This document shows, piece after piece, positions 46,308 through 54,438 of a stretch of DNA of 64,000 bases. The stretch is from positions 496,001-560,000 of the forward strand of contig NZ_JABJVN010000002.1 of assembly GCF_013618475.1 (NCBI RefSeq), read 5' to 3'. A program made the position numbers and the translations under genes. The notes under the pieces were generated by a model that was given only the letters and a program-made list of their open reading frames with translations, did no database searches and was not told the origin of the DNA. Positions within the stretch are counted from its first letter, which is position 1. The number at the start of each line of letters is the position of its first letter. The DNA comes from Saccharibacillus deserti (GTDB lineage: Bacteria > Bacillota > Bacilli > Paenibacillales > Paenibacillaceae).

Positions 46308-46349
46308 AAACGTCTGTTTTTCTCTCGAGGGAGAAGCAGACGTTTTTTG
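46308..46349 (+). terminator. terminator after nrdR
   Basis: AAACGTCTG with CAGACGTTT, extended by pairing of TTTCTC with GGGAGAA around TCGA. Six T follow. Confidence 0.85.
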
Positions 46350-46363
46350 TTTTGCAAAAAAGG

Positions 46364-46392
46364 TTTACAAGTTGTGTGTTTGTGTGTACTAT
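46364..46392 (+). promoter_or_regulatory. promoter of the ABC-exporter operon
   Basis: TTTACA at 46364-46369, a 17-base spacer and TACTAT at 46387-46392. Confidence 0.7.
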
Positions 46393-46412
46393 TTAAGTAT
46401 AACACTAGTACA
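46385..46412 (+). promoter_or_regulatory. YtrA-type operator
   Basis: A perfect inverted repeat TGTACTA-N14-TAGTACA. Its left half overlaps the -10 and its right half reaches the ribosome-binding site. It resembles the AGTGTA-N13-TACACT operator described for B. subtilis YtrA. The GntR gene 1.8 kb downstream is of the YtrA type, so autoregulation is likely. Confidence 0.65.
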
Positions 46413-46426
46413 TGGAGGTTGAGCAC

Positions 46427-47401
46427 ATGACTTTGACGCAGCGAAATATGTCACAGGAGACGGAGCGCGCCGATGGGGCCGAAACCGTCCTGCAGTTGGA
46501 AAACCTGACCAAGCGGATCGGCCGAAAAACGATTGTAGACCATCTCTCGTTCGAAGTGAAGCAGGGCGAAATCGTAGGTCTGCTCGGTCCCAACGGAGCG
46601 GGCAAGACGACGGCGATCCGGATGATGACCGGTCTGATTCGGATAAGCGGCGGCGACGTGCGGATTGCGGGCAAAAGTATCCGCGCTCAATTCAAGGAAG
46701 CGATCGTGCATGTCGGCGGAATTATCGAGAACCCGGAATTTTATCCGTACATGAGCGGTTTCGACAATCTGAAGCAGGCGGCCCGGATGACCGATTCGGT
46801 GACCGATACCCGTATCCGGGAAGTGATCGCGCTGCTTGGACTAGAGGAAGCCCAGTACAAGAAAGTCAAAACCTACTCGCTGGGGATGCGGCAGCGGCTC
46901 GGCATCGCCCAGGCTCTGCTTGATCGGCCCAAGCTGCTTATTCTGGACGAACCGACAAACGGGCTCGACCCGGCAGGCATTCGCGAAATGCGGGATTATC
47001 TCAAGCAAATCGCTTGTTCCGAAAGGATTGCCATCCTCGTGTCCAGCCATCTGCTGTCGGAGATCGAGCAGATGTGCAGCCGCGTCGTCGTGATCCAAAA
47101 CGGCAGGTTGGTGACGGAGCAGTCGGTCCGGCACCGGACAGACTCGCAGCAGCCCGCAATCCGGATTCGGGTAGACAAGCCGGAACAAGCGCAGGAAGCG
47201 CTCCGGACGCTGGGACAGGTTCAAGTGCAGGAAGTTCGCGAAGCGGAATCCGAGCTGCTCTGCCGGGTATCCGATACCGATATCCCCGGTATGATCGATA
47301 CGCTGCGGCTTGCCGGCGTTGCCGTGTACCGGATCACCGAAACAACCAAATCGCTGGAAGACGAATTCCTGCAGTGGACGGGAGGCAGCCAAATTGCGTA
47401 A
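46427..47401 (+). CDS. ABC exporter ATP-binding protein (first cassette)
   Basis: An ABC ATPase of 324 residues of the BcrA/CcmA type. Walker A GPNGAGKTT is at about 54-62, the signature SLGMRQRLGIAQALLD is near 150, Walker B LLILDEPTNGLDP is near 165, and the H-loop SSHLL is near 205. A C-terminal accessory domain covers about 225-320. I chose the ATG at 46427, six bases after GGAGGTTG; an upstream ATG lies inside that site. It pairs with the next gene (8-base overlap). BcrA-like cassettes often export antimicrobial peptides or lantibiotics, but the substrate here is unknown. Confidence 0.92.
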   Translation: MTLTQRNMSQETERADGAETVLQLENLTKRIGRKTIVDHLSFEVKQGEIVGLLGPNGAGKTTAIRMMTGLIRISGGDVRIAGKSIRAQFKEAIVHVGGIIENPEFYPYMSGFDNLKQAARMTDSVTDTRIREVIALLGLEEAQYKKVKTYSLGMRQRLGIAQALLDRPKLLILDEPTNGLDPAGIREMRDYLKQIACSERIAILVSSHLLSEIEQMCSRVVVIQNGRLVTEQSVRHRTDSQQPAIRIRVDKPEQAQEALRTLGQVQVQEVREAESELLCRVSDTDIPGMIDTLRLAGVAVYRITETTKSLEDEFLQWTGGSQIA

Positions 47402-48149
47402 TTTCACAAGATTGATCCAGAACGAATGGCTGAAGCTGACGAAAAAAAGAAGTTTTTGGGTACCGGTGGCGATGTTGGCCGCGATTTCGGTCTTGGTGAC
47501 GGTCATGCTGTACAAGTTTTCGACGAATGTCGCAGAGGTAGACTCGGCTGCGCAGTATCTGGCCTCCATGCTCGGCGCTTCGGGGCTGGGCCAGTTTGCG
47601 GCAATCTTGGCGGTTGTCGGGACAGCCGGAATAGTCGCCCAGGAATATTCGCAGGGAACCATCAAGTTTCTGCTGATCCGCTCGCGCAGCCGGGGAGAGA
47701 TTCTGGCTTCGAAATACATCGCGGCGGCCGGCTATACGCTGATGATGACGCTGGTAGCGGGCGTATCGCTGTATGCCGCGGGCGGATTCGCGTTCGGCTT
47801 CGGAGGTACGGGTGCGCAGTGGGCGGATGCCTTGCAATCGGGGATATACGGGTTCGTTTATTCGCTCGTGTACGTAACGCTAAGCTTTATGATGGGGGCG
47901 CTGACGCGCTCGACCGGCGTGGCGATCGGGGCGGGACTTATGGGCAGCATGTTCGGCGGAATCGTCATTTTCAAAGACTTTTATAAATACTTCCTGTTTC
48001 CGAATGCGGATCTTACGATTTATGAGAAGGTGGGACCGCCTCTGCCCGGCATGTCAATCGGGTTCTCGTTGACCGTCCTGGGGGTGTACATGGCGCTGTT
48101 TCTGGCCGCAGGGTATACTGGATTCAAACGCCGCGACGTGGCCGGATAA
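47394..48149 (+). CDS. ABC exporter permease (first cassette)
   Basis: An ABC-2 type permease of 251 residues with six predicted membrane segments. The N-terminus RLIQNEWLKLTKKRSFW and the motif QEYSQGTIKFLLIRSRSR are typical of BcrB/ABC-2 permeases. The TTG start at 47394 follows GGGAGG and overlaps the end of the ATPase gene, so the two are made together. It probably forms the membrane part of an exporter with the preceding ATPase. Confidence 0.9.
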   Translation: MRNFTRLIQNEWLKLTKKRSFWVPVAMLAAISVLVTVMLYKFSTNVAEVDSAAQYLASMLGASGLGQFAAILAVVGTAGIVAQEYSQGTIKFLLIRSRSRGEILASKYIAAAGYTLMMTLVAGVSLYAAGGFAFGFGGTGAQWADALQSGIYGFVYSLVYVTLSFMMGALTRSTGVAIGAGLMGSMFGGIVIFKDFYKYFLFPNADLTIYEKVGPPLPGMSIGFSLTVLGVYMALFLAAGYTGFKRRDVAG

Positions 48150-48220
48150 GGAACGATCGCGGCAGCAGCGGGCGCAGGGCTAGGAGCGCACCGGCAGCGG
48201 GAAAGGTGTGAACGTCAGAC

Positions 48221-48625
48221 GTGACTATCGAATTCGACAACAATATGCCGATCTATCTGCAGATTATGAACTATATCAAACTGCAGATCGTAACCGGTAA
48301 ACTCGGCCCCGGCGAGAAGATTCCTTCCGTACGCGAACTGGCTTCCGAACTGAAGATCAACCCGAATACGATTCAGCGAACGTTTCAGGAACTGGAGCGC
48401 GAAGGGGTGGCGGAGAGCCGCAGAGGACTGGGACGGTTTGTGACAAGCGAGGATGAGAAGATCATGACGATCAAAAAGGAAATGGCGGCCGATCTGCTGG
48501 AGCGGTTTATCGGCGGAATGCGGGAGCTGGGGTTCGACAACAGAAACATTGTGAAGATCGTGTCCGATTCAGTAGAAGACGGACCGCGGGAAACGGAGGG
48601 GAATCAAAGTGGACCAACTGCTTGA
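48221..48625 (+). CDS. YtrA-subfamily GntR repressor
   Basis: A GntR-family DNA-binding protein of 134 residues with the short C-terminus of the YtrA subfamily. The winged helix covers about 8-75 (IPSVRELASELKINPNTIQR; ELEREGVAESRRGLGRFV), followed by only about 55 residues. YtrA proteins repress ABC-transporter operons and respond to some cell-wall antibiotics. The GTG start follows GAAAGGTG. The gene lies between two ABC cassettes in one directional cluster, and its end overlaps the next gene by 17 bases. The matching operator is at 46385-46412. Confidence 0.9.
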   Translation: MTIEFDNNMPIYLQIMNYIKLQIVTGKLGPGEKIPSVRELASELKINPNTIQRTFQELEREGVAESRRGLGRFVTSEDEKIMTIKKEMAADLLERFIGGMRELGFDNRNIVKIVSDSVEDGPRETEGNQSGPTA

Positions 48626-49310
48626 GCTGGATTCGGTCAATAAACGCTACGGAAAAAAAGCGGCGCTGAAAGACGTCTCGCTGTCTGTCGGCCCCGGCCG
48701 CATCATCGGTCTGCTCGGCAGCAACGGCAGCGGCAAATCGACGCTGCTGCGGATCGCGGCCGGGCTGCTGGTACCCGAGTCGGGCAGCGTGCGGATCCAG
48801 GGCCGGCGTCCCGGACCGGGTTCCAAAGCGCTTGTATCGTTTATGCCGGATCGCCCGCAATTCGAATCGTGGATGACCGTAGGCGATGCGCTCGATTTCC
48901 AGCGGGATTTCTTCGCCGATTTCGACGTCGACAAATCAAAGCGAATTCTGGAGTTTATGAGACTGTCCCGTGCGGAGAAGACCCTGTCTTTGTCCAAAGG
49001 CATGCAGGAACGGCTGCAGCTTGCTTTGGCGCTGTCGCGCCGGGCTTCCTTGTATCTGCTGGACGAACCGATCGGCGGCGTCGATCCGGTGGCCCGGGAT
49101 CATATCCTGGATGCGCTGGTGGAGTTTTACGAAGAAGACAGCAGTGTGATCGTATCGACCCATCTGATCGCCGATATCGAACGGATCTTCGACGAAGTGC
49201 TGATGATCCGGGAAGGAAGTCTGATCCTGCAGGAAGAGGTGGAACAGATTCGTCTGAATTCCGGCAAAAGTATCGATCAGCTGTTCAAGGAGGTCTATGC
49301 CGAATGCTGA
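48609..49310 (+). CDS. ABC exporter ATP-binding protein (second cassette)
   Basis: A short ABC ATPase of 233 residues, in the style of the YtrB type. Walker A GSNGSGKST is near 36, the signature LSKGMQERLQLALALSR near 135, Walker B LYLLDEPIGGVDP near 150, and the H-loop STHLI near 185. Pro in Walker B is followed by IGGVDP, the YtrB-like variant. The GTG start follows CGGAGGGG within the GntR gene. It overlaps the next gene by seven bases. Together they form a second transporter under the same GntR repressor. Confidence 0.9.
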   Translation: MDQLLELDSVNKRYGKKAALKDVSLSVGPGRIIGLLGSNGSGKSTLLRIAAGLLVPESGSVRIQGRRPGPGSKALVSFMPDRPQFESWMTVGDALDFQRDFFADFDVDKSKRILEFMRLSRAEKTLSLSKGMQERLQLALALSRRASLYLLDEPIGGVDPVARDHILDALVEFYEEDSSVIVSTHLIADIERIFDEVLMIREGSLILQEEVEQIRLNSGKSIDQLFKEVYAEC

Positions 49311-50074
49311 AATTGTTGAAGTACGATCTGAAGCGCGATTCCTTCATGCTGCTCGGAGCGGCCGCGGCCGTGGTTCTGCTGCAGCTGTGCGTGGAAATCG
49401 GCGGCAGGTACTGGGAAATGGGCACCGGTGTCCGCTTCGTATTGAGCATGTTGACGTATATGTTGACGGCTGTCCTGGTCCTGGTTGCAGCGTGCCGGAG
49501 TTTTCGCGAAAACATTCGCTTATCCAGCCGCCGGCTTCTTCCTCTGGGCAGTCTGAATTATATCGGCTCGTCGGCTCTGTACACCCTATTGAACGGCTTG
49601 GTGTTGATGCTGCTTGTAAGCCTGCAATTTTTGTATTATCGGCAGAGCGGACTTTTACACGAGATTCAACATTTCGGCAAGCTCGATATAAGCGGTGTGA
49701 ATATGTATAATCCTGCTGCATGGACGGTTTTCCTGGCTGTTTTGACCTTCTTGTGGTCGGTGGTCCTGCTGCTGTCTGTATTGTTTCTGGTCATTTCCGT
49801 GATGGAAAGCCTGCAGGTCAAAGCCAAAGGGTTGATCGGGATTCTGCTCTTTTTTGCGATCGGCTCGGTTATGTCCTGGATCGAGGAAGCTTTTTTCGGC
49901 GGAGGAGGCAGCCAGGCGATTCCGAGATTGCAAGTGCAAAGTCAATCTTCGCTTACGATGCAGGTGCGGGGGTTGGATGCGGGATGGGGAGCTTTTCTGT
50001 TCGAGCTTGCCGTCATGGCAGGGTTCGTCTGGCTGACCGTCCGGTTGATCGACCGCCGGGTACGGATTGCCTGA
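49304..50074 (+). CDS. ABC exporter membrane protein (second cassette)
   Basis: A membrane protein of 256 residues with six or seven hydrophobic segments. It has an N-terminal amphipathic stretch MLKLLKYDLKRDSFMLL, usual for ABC-2-like permeases, and a soluble loop near 120-135. I recognise no close family beyond the general exporter permease pattern. I chose the ATG at 49304, ten bases after AAGGAGG. It ends before a long terminator hairpin. It probably works with the ATPase just upstream. Confidence 0.85.
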   Translation: MLKLLKYDLKRDSFMLLGAAAAVVLLQLCVEIGGRYWEMGTGVRFVLSMLTYMLTAVLVLVAACRSFRENIRLSSRRLLPLGSLNYIGSSALYTLLNGLVLMLLVSLQFLYYRQSGLLHEIQHFGKLDISGVNMYNPAAWTVFLAVLTFLWSVVLLLSVLFLVISVMESLQVKAKGLIGILLFFAIGSVMSWIEEAFFGGGGSQAIPRLQVQSQSSLTMQVRGLDAGWGAFLFELAVMAGFVWLTVRLIDRRVRIA

Positions 50075-50108
50075 CGCCGCGTGTTCAAACGGCGTCCTAT
50101 ATTCAAAT

Positions 50109-50150
50109 AAACGCGCTTCGAGGTCCGTATGGACTTCGAAGCGCGTTTTG
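50109..50150 (+). terminator. terminator of the ABC/GntR operon
   Basis: A nearly perfect 17-bp stem (AACGCGCTTCGAGGTCC with its complement, one wobble), GTAT loop and TTTT. The rest of the 390-base gap holds the sigma-gene promoter region and an AT-rich leader. Confidence 0.88.
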
Positions 50151-50262
50151 GGTTTGCGGGAAAAGCGATTTGGCGGCTGCCGGACAAGCTGTATCCGCGC
50201 ATGCGTCCGATTGAACGGAGGCGGGGAAGGGTAAGCGTCTAATGTAAACGAATGAAATAAAA

Positions 50263-50300
50263 AACATCTTTCGCGGTTGATTTTCACCGAAAAAGATGTT
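50263..50300 (+). promoter_or_regulatory. inverted repeat around the sigma-gene promoter
   Basis: AACATCTTT (50263-50271) and AAAGATGTT (50292-50300) are perfect 9-base complements with a CGGT/ACCG inner stem. They enclose the promoter's -35 and most of its spacer, so the site could be an operator, or a hairpin if transcribed from further upstream. Confidence 0.55.
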
Positions 50301-50305
50301 ATACT
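50277..50305 (+). promoter_or_regulatory. sigma-A promoter of the sigma-factor gene
   Basis: TTGATT at 50277-50282, a 17-base spacer and TATACT at 50300-50305. The leader of about 150 bases is AT-rich and includes a small GGGG-ATAAAA-CCCC hairpin at 50401-50414. Confidence 0.68.
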
Positions 50306-50464
50306 AATAGCTGTCCGTAATTTAGCTGTTTATAAACAAATATATTAAAATCATAGCACGGATTGATTTTATTGTCAAATAATATTTGCGATGAATATGT
50401 GGGGATAAAACCCCGAAGAGCAGAGAATCAGACCTCAATTTCTATTGGGAAGGGGAAAATATAT

Positions 50465-51355
50465 ATGGATCGAAACATTGAAACCGAAACCGCCCAGATT
50501 CCGGAAGAAGCCGTTCTCACCGGTGCCGGAAGCGACGACTCCGTACGCATGTACCTAAAAGAGATCGGGCGTACGCCCCTTCTGTCCGCGAACGAAGAAA
50601 TTTCCCTTGCGGAACGCATCGTACAGGGAGACGAAGAAGCAAAGCGCAGATTGGCGGAAGCGAACCTTCGTCTCGTGGTCAGTATCGCCCGCCGTTACGT
50701 AGGCCGCGGCATGATGCTGCTCGACCTGATTCAGGAAGGCAATATGGGCCTCATCAAAGCCGTAGAGAAATTCGACCATACGAAAGGCTTCAAGTTCAGT
50801 ACGTATGCGACCTGGTGGATTCGCCAGGCGATCACCCGCGCGCTGGCCGACCAGGCCAGAACGATCCGGATTCCGGTGCATATGGTCGAAACGATGAACA
50901 AGTTTATGCGCGTATCGCGTCAGATGCTGCAGGAACTGGGACGCGAACCTTCGGTCGAAGAACTTGCCAAAGCGATGGAGATGACCGAGGAGAAAATCCG
51001 CGATATCATGAAGATTGCCCAGGATCCGGTCTCGATCGAGACGCCGATCGGCGACGAGCAGGATTCCAAGCTCGGCGATTTTATCGAAGACAAAGAAGCG
51101 ATCGCTCCTTCGAAGTTTGCGGAAGCCGGTCTGCTGCGCGAGCAGTTGGAAGAAGTGCTCGACACGCTGACCGAACGCGAGGAAAACGTGCTTCGTCTGC
51201 GTTTCGGTCTCCAGGACGGCCGTGCCCGTACGCTGGAAGAAGTCGGCAAGGAATTCGGCGTAACCCGCGAACGGATTCGTCAGATCGAAGCCAAAGCGCT
51301 GCGCAAGCTGAGACACCCGAGCCGCAGCAAGATCCTCAAAGGTTACTTGGAGTAG
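50465..51355 (+). CDS. SigA-like sigma factor lacking region 1.1
   Basis: A sigma-70 group protein of 296 residues, very close to SigA in regions 2-4 but without the N-terminal region 1.1 (B. subtilis SigA is about 371). Region 1.2 is at about 25-55. Region 2 has [37 protein letters not shown] and [13 protein letters not shown]. Region 3 is at 130-210. Region 4 has [20 protein letters not shown] near the end. Primary sigA normally sits beside dnaG; here no dnaG is adjacent, so I read this as a second, group-2-like factor. The ATG follows AAGGGG. It is monocistronic with its own terminator. Confidence 0.88.
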   Translation: MDRNIETETAQIPEEAVLTGAGSDDSVRMYLKEIGRTPLLSANEEISLAERIVQGDEEAKRRLAEANLRLVVSIARRYVGRGMMLLDLIQEGNMGLIKAVEKFDHTKGFKFSTYATWWIRQAITRALADQARTIRIPVHMVETMNKFMRVSRQMLQELGREPSVEELAKAMEMTEEKIRDIMKIAQDPVSIETPIGDEQDSKLGDFIEDKEAIAPSKFAEAGLLREQLEEVLDTLTEREENVLRLRFGLQDGRARTLEEVGKEFGVTRERIRQIEAKALRKLRHPSRSKILKGYLE

Positions 51356-51389
51356 TCTTCGGACCGCTTCCGATTCGGCAGGCACAGGC

Positions 51390-51419
51390 AAGACCGGGAC
51401 GAGCCGTCCCGGTCTTTTT
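51390..51419 (+). terminator. terminator after the sigma-factor gene
   Basis: AGACCGGGAC, GAGCC loop, GTCCCGGTCT and TTTT: a perfect 10-bp stem. Confidence 0.9.
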
Positions 51420-51552
51420 GTGTGTCCGGAAGTCCGGGAGCCGCAAGAAGGTTGCGAAAGGTGCAGAAATGTTGGAGATGTGACATAGGCCAAGGAGCGG
51501 CAGCGCATCTACAATAAAAAGGAAAGGATTTCAATTTCGGGGAGGGAAAGAG

Positions 51553-53226
51553 TTGGGAAAAGGAAAATGGGGAATCAAAGTGGGCTTACTCGCGCTGTGC
51601 GCCGGGCTGGTGCTGAGCGGATGCGGGGGAGCCGGCGGAGAAAAAGCGGCGGGAAGCGCGGATACGCCGATTATTGAAAACGCATACAAAGAAAAGTACG
51701 AGCCGCCCGTTCCGATTACGACCGCTTGGGGTATCAATCCGATCGCCAAATTCAAGAACGGCGAGAGTATCGAGAACAGCGTAGCGACCCAATGGGCCAA
51801 AGAGAAATTCGGCATCGACATCAAGTCGCTGTGGTCCGTTACCGATACGAACGGGGCTTTTGTGACCAAAATGAGGTTAGCCATGTCTTCGGGTCAGGAA
51901 ATGCCGGAGATCGTAACGGTTGGCGACGAACTGCTGGCGCAGGATCTGATCGACTCCGGCATGTATCAGGAAGTCGGACCGCTGTTCGATAAATATGCGT
52001 CCGACACCTGGAAAGCCGCGATGGCGCAGGATCCGAACATCTGGAACTCCTACAGCCGCGACGGCAAAAAAATGGGGATTCCGATTCTCGATTATGCGTA
52101 CAACAACGATTATCTGCTCTGGATTCGCCAGGACTGGCTGGACAAGCTGAAGCTTGAAGCTCCGAAGACCCTGAGCGAGCTGGAGACCGTCATGGAAGCG
52201 TTCAAGAACAACAATCCCGACGGTCTGGCACCCGATGAGGTCATCCCGCTCAGTCTAGGCTTCAAGACTTCGATGAATACCTGGATGGGCGATCCCTCCT
52301 GGATCTTCGGCGCTTACGGTACGCTGCCGCAGCAGTGGAATATCGGCGCGGACGGCAAGCTGGAATACGGTTCGGCCAATCCGGCAATGAAGCAGGGGCT
52401 GACCAAACTGAACGAATGGCTGGGCAAAGGCTATATTCCGCAGGAAGCGGCGCTGTGGGACGAGAACAAAACGGCGGAGCCGGCGGTGGCCGGAACGGCC
52501 GGCATCATTCCCGGACCTTACTGGATGAGCGGCTGGCCGCTTCAGGATACCGCCAAAAATGTCCCGGATGCGGTCTGGAAACCGATCGCGATTCCGACCG
52601 GCCCGGACGGCACGGCAATGCGGCACGGCACCAAATACTCCAACGGCGTTATTTTGATCAAAAAAGACATGCGGCATCCCGAAGCGTTCTTCACCTACCA
52701 GAATTATCTGTTCGACAACTATGCGGACCCCAAACCGGGCAGTCCGTACGATTACGGCCTGTTCGAAGGCTACGACTACCAGCTTGACGAGAAAGGCCAA
52801 CCGATTCCGGGCGAGAAAATCGACGGCGGTTATGTCAATGTCACCTTGTATCTGCTGGTACACGACGGCGCACGGATTCCGGATGCCCAGATGAAAGCGC
52901 TGATGAATCTGGCCGACGGCAAAGAACCGGTAACCAAGCTTGAGAAAGATGTAGCGCTCAACTATGGCCCGGAAACCCCGGCGGCGGCGAAAGTGCTGCT
53001 GAGCCAAGAAGAGATTTCCCGCAAAAATCAATTTACCGGACCGACCACCGAAACGATGAAGTCCAGACTCGATTACCTGAACAAGATGGAAAATCAGGTA
53101 TTCAACGAAATTATTTACGGGAAAAGCCCGATCGACGCTTTCGATACGTTTGCCGAATCGTGGAAATCCGGCGGCGGCGGCAAGATCACCGCGGAAGTCA
53201 ACGCCTGGTATGACAGCGTCAAGTAA
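51553..53226 (+). CDS. sugar ABC transporter solute-binding lipoprotein
   Basis: An extracellular substrate-binding protein of family 1 (LplA/YtcQ-like), 557 residues. A lipoprotein signal peptide ends at GLVLSGCGG, with Cys near residue 23 for lipid attachment. The rest is the two-lobed binding fold (AMSSGQEMPEIVTVGDELL, LLWIRQDWLDKLKLEAP). Such proteins bind oligosaccharides for carbohydrate importers. The start is TTG, eight bases after GGGGAGGGA. No permease or ATPase gene lies next to it, so it must share a transporter encoded elsewhere. It is followed by two GH53 galactanases, which suggests galactan-derived oligosaccharides as ligand. Confidence 0.9.
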   Translation: MGKGKWGIKVGLLALCAGLVLSGCGGAGGEKAAGSADTPIIENAYKEKYEPPVPITTAWGINPIAKFKNGESIENSVATQWAKEKFGIDIKSLWSVTDTNGAFVTKMRLAMSSGQEMPEIVTVGDELLAQDLIDSGMYQEVGPLFDKYASDTWKAAMAQDPNIWNSYSRDGKKMGIPILDYAYNNDYLLWIRQDWLDKLKLEAPKTLSELETVMEAFKNNNPDGLAPDEVIPLSLGFKTSMNTWMGDPSWIFGAYGTLPQQWNIGADGKLEYGSANPAMKQGLTKLNEWLGKGYIPQEAALWDENKTAEPAVAGTAGIIPGPYWMSGWPLQDTAKNVPDAVWKPIAIPTGPDGTAMRHGTKYSNGVILIKKDMRHPEAFFTYQNYLFDNYADPKPGSPYDYGLFEGYDYQLDEKGQPIPGEKIDGGYVNVTLYLLVHDGARIPDAQMKALMNLADGKEPVTKLEKDVALNYGPETPAAAKVLLSQEEISRKNQFTGPTTETMKSRLDYLNKMENQVFNEIIYGKSPIDAFDTFAESWKSGGGGKITAEVNAWYDSVK

Positions 53227-53289
53227 TTCCGCAAGCCCTGCCCCGAAAAGCATACAGCTGAATCCGGTACACAAGAATGGAGGACTTAC

Positions 53290-54360
53290 ATGTTGACTGC
53301 CCGAAAGGCGACATTTATTACGGGAATGGATCTTTCTTTTATGGATGAAATCGAACACGGAGGCGGACGTTATTACGATGCGTCGGGCCGGGAAAGGGAG
53401 CTGCTCGAACTGCTTGGGGAAAAAGGCGTCAACGCCGTACGCCTGCGGATCTGGAACGATCCGGCGGGCGGATTCTGCAACCTGGAGCGCACACTTGCCG
53501 TCGCCCGGAGGATCAAACGGCAGGGTATGGGCTTTTTGCTCGATTTTCATTATTCCGATAAATGGGCCGATCCGGCCAACCAATGGAAACCCGCGGCATG
53601 GGAGAGTTTGCCCGACGAAGAGCTGGGTCAGGCGGTCTACGATTATACGGCGGAAGTGCTGGATGCGCTCAAGCAGGTCGATGCCCTGCCGGATACGGTA
53701 CAGGTCGGCAACGAGATTACGCCGGGGATGCTGTGGAACGAAGCACGCGTCGACGGCGACGGGTTCGATACGGATGAGCAGTGGAGCCGGTTCGCCGGAT
53801 TGGTCAAACGAGGCATCGAAGCGGTGCGGGCGGCAAGCCCGGACATCGCGGTCATGATCCATATCGACCGGGGCGGCGACAACGCCTCCAGCCGGAAGTT
53901 CTTCGACCGGTTCGCGGAACTCGGCGTCGAGTACGATGTGATCGGCCAATCTTTTTATCCCTGGTGGCATGGCACCCTGGAAGATCTGCGCGGCAATCTG
54001 CACGACCTCGCCCGGCGTTACGGCAAGCCGATCAACGTGGTGGAGACCGCCTATCCCTGGACGCTGGAAGAGCCGGAAGGTTCGAAGTGGGTCATGAACG
54101 GCAGGGAAAAGCTGCTGCCGCTGCCGGAGTACCCGGCTTCCGTCGAGGGCCAGCGGCGTTACCTGGAAGAGCTGATGGCGATCGTGCGCGAAGTGCCGGG
54201 CGGCTTGGGCGAAGGTTTCTATTATTGGGAACCCGCATGGATTCCGTCACAGCAGGAATGGTCGGTCGGCCATCCGAACAATTGGGCCAATCTGACCCTA
54301 TTCGATTTTGAAGGCCGGGCGCTGGCATCGCTGGACGCTTTGAAGCGGCCGGCGAGATAA
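53290..54360 (+). CDS. GH53 arabinogalactan endo-1,4-beta-galactosidase, no signal peptide
   Basis: A glycoside hydrolase family 53 enzyme that cleaves beta-1,4-galactan. It is 356 residues, the length of the single catalytic domain. The acid/base Glu is E142 in VQVGNEITPGMLW and the nucleophile is E252 in INVVETAYPW; GMDLSFMDEIEHGG and RLRIWNDP are also typical. There is no signal peptide, so it probably acts inside the cell on imported oligosaccharides. The ATG follows GGAGGA. It lies 63 bases after the binding-protein gene, probably in one operon. Confidence 0.92.
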   Translation: MLTARKATFITGMDLSFMDEIEHGGGRYYDASGRERELLELLGEKGVNAVRLRIWNDPAGGFCNLERTLAVARRIKRQGMGFLLDFHYSDKWADPANQWKPAAWESLPDEELGQAVYDYTAEVLDALKQVDALPDTVQVGNEITPGMLWNEARVDGDGFDTDEQWSRFAGLVKRGIEAVRAASPDIAVMIHIDRGGDNASSRKFFDRFAELGVEYDVIGQSFYPWWHGTLEDLRGNLHDLARRYGKPINVVETAYPWTLEEPEGSKWVMNGREKLLPLPEYPASVEGQRRYLEELMAIVREVPGGLGEGFYYWEPAWIPSQQEWSVGHPNNWANLTLFDFEGRALASLDALKRPAR

Positions 54361-54438
54361 GAAGGGTGCGTAATGATCGATGTCCAATAACGGGCAGTCC
54401 ATGTTTGTAAACGAATTTTGCCTCGGGGAGGATCATAC

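Noticed and set aside
54406-54416. TGTAAACGAAT before the secreted GH53 gene as a cre site
   Set aside because: The left half fits CcpA consensus but the right half does not, and the same 11 bases occur at about 50243 in an unrelated place.
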